From Pyrrhosoma nymphula (taxonomy: Eukaryota > Arthropoda > Insecta > Odonata > Coenagrionidae), in assembly GCA_963573305.1 (NCBI GenBank), contig OY754331.1, positions 13,116,868-13,180,867 of the forward strand: a DNA stretch of 64,000 nucleotides, given 5' to 3'. Both the position numbers and the translations under genes were made by a program. Positions 57,560 through 64,000 of the stretch are shown in pieces (within the stretch, counting starts at the first letter, position 1; every line of letters starts with the position of its first letter). The notes under the pieces were generated by a model, which saw only the letters and a program-made list of their open reading frames with translations, made no database searches and had not been told where the DNA came from.

Positions 57560-60200
57560 CAATGGAATTCCACAAAGTATCGACCACCACCAATAACTTC
57601 ATGAAATTATTCGATTTCTCAAGCCTGTTAGCATGGCTTGGAAGTTGAAGTCATATTTTGGATAGGCACTCTTTTCATAGGAAAGCTTAGACTTTGCAAA
57701 TGAATTCAACAACTAGGATATTTAAGTCGTTTCAACAACTGTTGACTGCATGAATCAGATGGAAATGTGTAAAGTAGATATTTACAATGAATGCTGTCAG
57801 CAAGCAGCTTCTGACAAATAAAATTAATTTTGTAAGATTTACCTTCCATTCGACGAAAGTCGTGGCTTACTAAATCTCTGATCAACCTCTAATTTAACCA
57901 GAAAATGGCCTTGATACATATAAGTTGCTGCATTTGAGTCTTGTGATGTCGTATTATAAATTCATGAAAAGTGTTCAAGTATAGCCAGATCTGTGATTTC
58001 GCAAGGGTAAAGGTAGCCAAAGCCTTGATGAATAATTACAATGATTCATTTAATTTATAATTTTAAATACCTTTGAGAATCCATTTTTCTCCCTTATACA
58101 TGCTGTTTAATTACCGCCAGTCCATGTTTTAAATTTATTTTTTCGAGTGACCAAAGATGAAAGCTGTTATTTTTAATTATCTAAATAACCTTGCAGTCAT
58201 AAATAACATTTAATACTTTTGGTTCCTCTTGGTTTTCAACTCATTTACCGTCCATTGTTCTGAAAAAATTCTCTCAACAGTCATTATTCACCCAAGAATC
58301 ATAAATATCTGATGTGTATAATTCATACTGGATTTTAACCACGGCACTAGATGGCTAATTCAAATGCATACATTTACTCGCTCTTTTATGAGACCAGTGG
58401 GATGCATATATTAGGTGAACATATTTGTGTGAAACACCCTTCTACCTCAGAATGTGAGTGGTTATCTCCTTGCTAATTATTTAATTTCAATAATACAGCC
58501 GAGGAGAGTGCTAGATATCTGTATGGTTGAGGACAGAAGGACTTTGAATAGCTTGCATACGCAATTTAGACATCATGTATATATTCTTCACAAGCAGATC
58601 ATAACGCCTACTCTACGATATGTTTCCATTGGTTTTGATTTTGCGACATGGAGACAGTAGTTACTTCGTTTTTAGTTATTTTCAACTCCTACTGATTTCT
58701 CTCGTTTGTCTAAGGTTCAGTAACTCAAATTTTGAAATGAAACCATTATTAAAAATGGATGTATGACCACCTTATTTTGTATTTTTAATCAATCAAATTA
58801 TGATATTGTAATTTTGTTTTAAAACCTCACTCTCCTCGAAAAACTTTGCAATATCATATTACTGCATATAATTCATGTATTTATGGCCGTGGTGCATAAA
58901 GTGTTAAATATTCTTTGAGGTTTATTTTGCGCTGTAATTGCATTTCTAGAGACAATGTTTTCAGAGCATTATCTCTTAAACAACTCTCTTTAAAATAAGA
59001 AAACTTTTATAAAGGAAATGGCGCCTCTGTGGAAACCATCGTATGTTTCAACGCCCAATGAAATTTCCCTTCCCACCATAATAGCGCCGTATTTATTCCC
59101 CATTAAGTAGAGTAACAAAGAGAAGAAATTTGTTTCCTAGACACGAGAACTTTTACTTCGCAGCCCTAAAATATTTAAGGCAAATGGTGGCCGTTGTACC
59201 TCGCAACGGAGTGTTTCAATACTTCTCCTTCACGATACTAAGTTAGCATCCAAGTAAGAAGGTGGATAAAGCAACTTCACGCCGCTTGCTCTTGGTCTTA
59301 CTTAGTAATTTATGCCCGCAGAAGGCTTGAGGGTGTATCTAGGGGGTAAAATAGCCTCCCCTTCACGCCATCCCTTAATCTTCAGTAATTAGGTAACATT
59401 CCCCATTGAGCAAGTGCCAGCAATTACCCGGAATAATTTGCAGGAGTTGCACTCAAATTTGCTCAATTATTCATGGAGGGCAGGCATGCTTTTTTAAACT
59501 TGTGATTAGGGAAATCTTATCCAACTACGCAAGTTGAAGTCAACCGTGCTTACATTTATTTTAGTAATTTAATTCTTTGTGACTCTAAGTCATTTACTTT
59601 CATTATAAAACTTCGAGAGGTAATTTAATGCAACGAAGAATGTCATAATATATATTGATGGTTCTTTTAATTTCAATAGAATTGCTGTAGAATTTACGCA
59701 AAATCATTCTGGGTGCATCGAAATTATCTAAAGAAAGAGCTGAATCATGACAAAATATAATTTCATTTGTTGGTACATTTATTGAATTTTTTGCTTTTAT
59801 TGAAACTTATAGAGCCAGATTTTACGTAAGTTATAAGATAAAAGGTTCAGTTGATTATACTCTTAATGTGTGCTGTTCTTAGCCACTGGGTATTCCTGTA
59901 AAATCTTACTCAGCATTATCCTCTTTTATGATCATTTACATACAGCCCTAAAATTATCCCTAGGAGGTCTTAGTTTATAGGCGCGGTTTTTGTAGCTTTT
60001 AACGCTCGGCTGTCTATAGCTGCTTTCGGGAGTCATATAGCACCCTGGACTTTATGATTAATTAATCCTTCGACACGCATTGTATCTCTGGGATTACTGG
60101 AGAGGTAAGGCGACTTAAAACCGACGTAACCCAGTGAACAAACAAACTTCCAAGCTCTCTCCTCTTACCCTCCCCCCTTTCCCCTAAAGCCCTCCCCCCC
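57560..60200. other. AT-rich DNA, nothing firmly recognised
   Basis: 58980-59470 is slightly GC-richer. No exon-like frame was identified. Confidence 0.3.
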
Positions 60201-60214
60201 CGGGGAAAGAGGGG

Positions 60215-60264
60215 TCACTCCTTGGCCACCGCCTTCTCCTTCTTGTCCTTTCCGCTCACATTCG
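60215..60264 (-). CDS. Possible short 3'-terminal exon, lysine-rich C-terminus
   Basis: On the minus strand a pyrimidine-rich stretch (TTCTCTCCTATGCTGCG) ends in CGACAG at 60265. It is followed by 50 bases encoding NVSGKDKKEKAVAKE and a TGA, with third positions almost all G or C. A longer frame runs upstream, but its base use there is unlike this part. I do not recognise the protein and found no upstream exon in the window, so this is weak. Confidence 0.2.
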
Positions 60265-61380
60265 CTGTCGCGAACGCAGCATAGGAGAGAATACATGGAC
60301 ACCTCGGCACTCGTAAATTAAGTCTCTTTCTTGTCAAAAATGATCCACCGAACTTGGCTATTGCAAATTTCCACTGTTCACGATAAGTGAGCCAACATAA
60401 GTATCTTAAAAATGAATAGTAGATCCTTGCGCTGCTTAAATCATATTTTATCCAACCACTTGGACTTTTCCTTCCCTGAAATATCACTATTTTTCTCTGC
60501 TGAATCTCTTTTGAACTCATCGAATATTCGGCCTCTTTTCATTCCATCAAATGTTCCCATTCTACTGCTCTCTTTCAAACGCTCTCCTTAAACTATTCCC
60601 TCCATCACACTCTGCATCATGTTGCTACTCCATCAAAAACATCTTCCAGCCACTATTGTTGCCTCTATTTTATTTCTCCTGTCAGCTTCATTTCCTCTCT
60701 CCATGTACGTATCTTAAACTTACTCGTTCGTTTTCCTATTTAAGAATAATACTATATTTCCTTCCGCAAAGCATCCTCATCTTATATGTGTTTAAATATC
60801 CCATCATAGGACCGTGATAATTTCCTCAATGAATTCCTTTTTTTCTGCATTTTACTAGCGAAACAAGTGCACTCAATATAGGCGATGGCGTATTCTCAAT
60901 GGCTTTAGCGCTCCCCACTGCTATCATTCTATATGGTTCCATCTGATCTCATATTTAATCTGAGGAGCGTCCGGACAAAAGCTCGATAGGGCGATAACAA
61001 GCTCACTAACACTCTCCTCGTCTTGGTGTTTCCCTCTCTCGCCACAATTCCGATGCTCCTTTATTTATAAGTTGCGCCCGGCGTAATCCTCACCACCGCC
61101 TTTACGACCCTCTCTCCCCCCCCGTACCCTTCAAAGCACCGACACCCCCGTTCTATCCCGCAGGTCATAAGGAGAGAGGGAAAACCCTCCATTTTCCTGC
61201 GCACTCCACAACCTCCCCCGCCGCCCCCCATCGCAATCTCCCTCCCCACTACTGTGTGTCCCACACTCTTCGATCTGTCCTCCACCACGACGTAGCGCTT
61301 ATGTGTGTGTGGCTCGCAAAGCCCTTTTCCTGCCGCTCCATTACACAGGAAAAGGGCGGCGTATAAGCAGCCTCGGCCAT
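60265..61380. other. Pyrimidine-biased DNA
   Basis: 60540-60720 and 61050-61250 are C/T-biased on the plus strand. The open frames have no recognisable domain. Confidence 0.3.
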
Positions 61381-61463
61381 CGGAGAGTCGGTCAACGTTG
61401 AAGGCATGAGTGGGGATATTGAGAGGCGGCGGGGATTCGATCTGTATATACATGCACACATAT

Positions 61464-61482
61464 ATGTGTGTGTGTGTGTGTG
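61464..61482. repeat. (GT)n microsatellite
   Basis: About nine GT dinucleotides after an ATATAT stretch. Confidence 0.9.
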
Positions 61483-61599
61483 GTTGAAAGGGGTGTTGTC
61501 GCACCACTTGGAGGACGGAGACGGTGCGAACGACTCATCGTTGAAGGCAGAGAGTGTGTGTCTGGCCACTCATAAACTTCACAGTGGATAAAACGAAGG

Positions 61600-62470
61600 C
61601 GATGGCCGTGCCAAGTCGGGAAATGAAGGAAGGTTGTTTCGTTTTCTCGTGAAATTTCCCCGGAGTGTCGTGAATCGACTTCTTTTTTAAGCTCATATTT
61701 TGAAAAGTTTTTTAAGCCACGTGAAGCGTATTAAAAAAACGACTGAATATGAACTTGAAAACGCTGCATTACGATAATGGGTTATTATCTTTGAGCTTAT
61801 GGAACGTATCGGGAGCATGTCAGAAGTGCTACCCTTCAAATGGTGAATAGGATGAAGTACGTACCAATGGGTTACGTGCGTACGTAGTGAGAAAAGTTAC
61901 TAAACGTAAATGGTTCCTCAGAAAATCTGTGATTTAACTGATAGTCCATCATTGCAAAAATTGTTAATTATTCTAATGTGACACTATTTCCTGAAATAAG
62001 GTGAATACGGGGTCGCTACTCCTAGAGCGCGTTCCAATGTGACCGAACGGGAGAGTGAGACATACTTTTGCCTACTTACCTTATGATTGTATGCTATATC
62101 ACTCACAGAAGCCATATTTCACTGGTGCTTTTCACGCAAATCTCTTTTGCTTTATAAGCTCATGTTATATGTATATGAGTACAATACGGACATCAAAAAT
62201 AAGCAAATACCATGCATAGAATGATCACATTGGTATGGTAAATTTTCAATATTTATGTTAAAACTAAGACCTACCTATATTACAGAGTGAGTAGAGTTAT
62301 ATACCCAAAGTAAGACATTAATTTCTTCGGGAGTAAAAACTGGCGTCTCTAGGCAAAATGAGTTTGCCCGAAATAGAGATGAGAGAATATATCATAATGC
62401 GAAGAATGAAAAGAAAAATATTATCTTAGAGCAACAGAGGAAAAGGGAAAATAACTACAGTACAGGTACA
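61600..62470. other. AT-rich DNA, nothing recognised
   Basis: No supported feature. Confidence 0.4.
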
Positions 62471-62479
62471 AAAATGAGG

Positions 62480-63320
62480 CTCGAGTCCCTTGATGGAAAA
62501 TGGGAAAGAACTCAAAGAATCCTGCCCTGAGGTATTCTGGGGCCTGCAAAAGAATAAAAGACGGGAGACAATAAAAGTAGCATTTCTATCCGGGGAAAAA
62601 TGTCACAGAGAGAGAAAGAGAGGGAGCAAAAGATTTCCGAAAGCAAGCAAGAGGAAGAAAGAGGAAGAGCGGAAACGGAGGATGGAGGGAAAGGGAAGAG
62701 GAATGGAGGAAGAGCAAAGGCGCCGAGGATCCTTCTTTCTCCTCCTGCTAAGGGGAAGGGGAGGGGGAGGGAGCGCTCTAAGCAGTGCTTTCCTCATCCG
62801 CCAGGTTTCCCACTCAAATGTCCTGGGAAACAAAGGGAGGGTGGAGAAAAGGACGCAACCAAGGCTATTGACGAATGGAGGAGGAAAGGCACGAGAAAGA
62901 GAGGGTGGAAGCTGGCCCACGTAAAAGATTGGCCGAGCCAAATTTTGTTCCCGGGAAAAAAAGAAGACTGGGTGGCGGGATAAGGGAGGGTGCGATGGCG
63001 GGAGATCTTTTAGGGGCAGGATGGAGACTAGAGTAAGGAGTCGGGGGTTGGCTGGGATAGCAAAGTGATAGGGGGAAGGAGGGGTTTTTGAGTGGGTGTA
63101 TGAGGGTGGGACGCGATCAAGGGCACCACATATGTGAGCATCCATGTGCGCCACGGCGATGGCAGGGTTCTAGGATACGGAGTGTGTGATATCGTGGGTG
63201 TTCCGTGAGTCTTCATCCCTTATTCAAGTGCCCTCTTCACCTAGTTGCCCTGGGAGAGAGACAGAGGGAGTGGGGGAGGGCAAAGAGGGAGTGTGTTTGC
63301 GTTTTTGCGAAGAGGAGCGG
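62480..63320 (+). repeat. Long purine-rich island
   Basis: About 800 bases are G/A-biased on the plus strand, including a G-rich piece at 62753-62772. Frames of up to 183 codons exist on both strands, with Glu/Lys/Arg-rich or Pro/Ser/Leu-rich translations explained by composition. A C-rich tract follows at 63405-63455. Confidence 0.6.
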
Positions 63321-63509
63321 GGGAAGTCCTTGAACAGGCGACGTCTCCATCCATGCCTTAAGGTGTCAACACCCCGACGATGTCCTGGAATACGCCCTAA
63401 GCTCTGCCACCCGCCCACCCCACCCCCCAACGTCCCCACCCCCTCCCCCACTTCTGGGAGCACTATTCCAACCCTGGATCCCCTCCCCATTCGTCGTCGG
63501 CCGCAGGAA

Positions 63510-64000
63510 TTAAGCTCCCAGTATTCAGGCTTTCGTTGTTATGTCCGTGTTCGATAGCCGGGCGACGGTCGTTGCATAATGGGTTGGATCAGTAGTAAAT
63601 TCCATGTCCTAATAGTAGTCAAGTAAGTCTTTGGTGGTCGGTCCACTGGGTTAACAGCATCGATGTCCGGTGTCGCTACAAGAGGTTAATATTTCTCGCA
63701 AAAGCGCGCATAACTCTTGGACAATCGCCTCTTTCACGGCCGAACGTCCATAGACGTAATCGGTAGGCTTTATCTTCCGCACAGTGTGTTACCGGAGTGA
63801 TTCATTAACTTGCATTTCCTCTTGCATTTATGAGATGGACGTATATCTTTATGGAATTGACAACAAATAAAGAGAATCATAATTAGTAGTTAAAAAAAAT
63901 TCAAATCTAAAACTTTACGTTTCATATTCTGTGGAATGCAAAGTATTTTATTTGGAGTTTTCCTAATTTTCGATGTTATTCCACAAAATTTATGACTGAA
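63510..64000. other. Mixed then AT-rich DNA, nothing recognised
   Basis: The first half is CpG-containing; no exon or repeat was identified. Confidence 0.4.

Noticed and set aside
62603..63154. 183-codon minus-strand frame
   Set aside because: It lies in a purine island; the translation is low-complexity and no motif is seen.
1..64000. CRISPR arrays, prokaryotic operons or prophage
   Set aside because: No regularly spaced repeats, ribosome-binding sites or dense coding; all recognisable proteins are eukaryotic transposon relics.

Overview
This window looks like nuclear DNA from an animal, most likely an arthropod and plausibly an insect. It is AT-rich and has no prokaryotic gene density or operons. 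It carries animal-type transposons, SINE heads derived from 5S rRNA and tRNA, and a non-LTR retrotransposon 3' end with a (TAGATG)n tail of a kind common in insects. The species cannot be told from the sequence. Most open frames are chance frames, and the longest lie in GC-rich, strand-asymmetric purine/pyrimidine tracts that lack stop codons.

Layout. At 0.6-1.9 kb there is a dispersed repeat and two small inverted-repeat elements. At 5.15-7.35 kb there is a Penelope-like element (PLE) complex: a GIY-YIG endonuclease end on the minus strand faces away from a reverse-transcriptase remnant on the plus strand. The RT is split by a 596-bp, nearly perfect palindrome flanked by a 15-bp target duplication. 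At 13.2-13.6 kb and 31.2-31.35 kb there are two exon-like open segments on the minus strand with matching intron phase; these are the best host-gene candidate, of unknown identity. At 32.6-34.5 kb there is a complete 1,875-bp hAT-type element with terminal repeats, an 8-bp target duplication, a BED-finger fragment and a nested foldback element. A 5S-derived SINE lies beside it. At 38.5-39.0 kb there is a Charlie-like hAT MITE. At 42.5-48.2 kb there is a compound palindrome, a non-LTR 3' end, and a 5.2-kb PIF/Harbinger element with a decayed DDE transposase. At 48.7-49.3 kb there is a 585-bp MITE with a perfect 9-bp target duplication. At 51.5-52.2 kb there is a pogo/Tigger-like transposase relic next to a tRNA-derived SINE. 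The rest is intergenic or intronic, broken by about ten purine- or pyrimidine-biased islands and a few CpG-rich patches.

The most notable signal is a hammerhead-ribozyme-like motif, with a CUGANGA-like box, a stem, then GAA followed directly by a palindrome. It occurs in five copies at three places in PLE-type or palindromic DNA. The palindrome after GAA differs between places (ACCCGGGT, ACCGGT, ACCTAGGT) but stays self-complementary. This fits the short, dimer-forming helix III reported for PLE-type hammerheads, but all copies have an extra U after the box and I see no convincing helix I.

All annotations come from reading the sequence. No database search was run.
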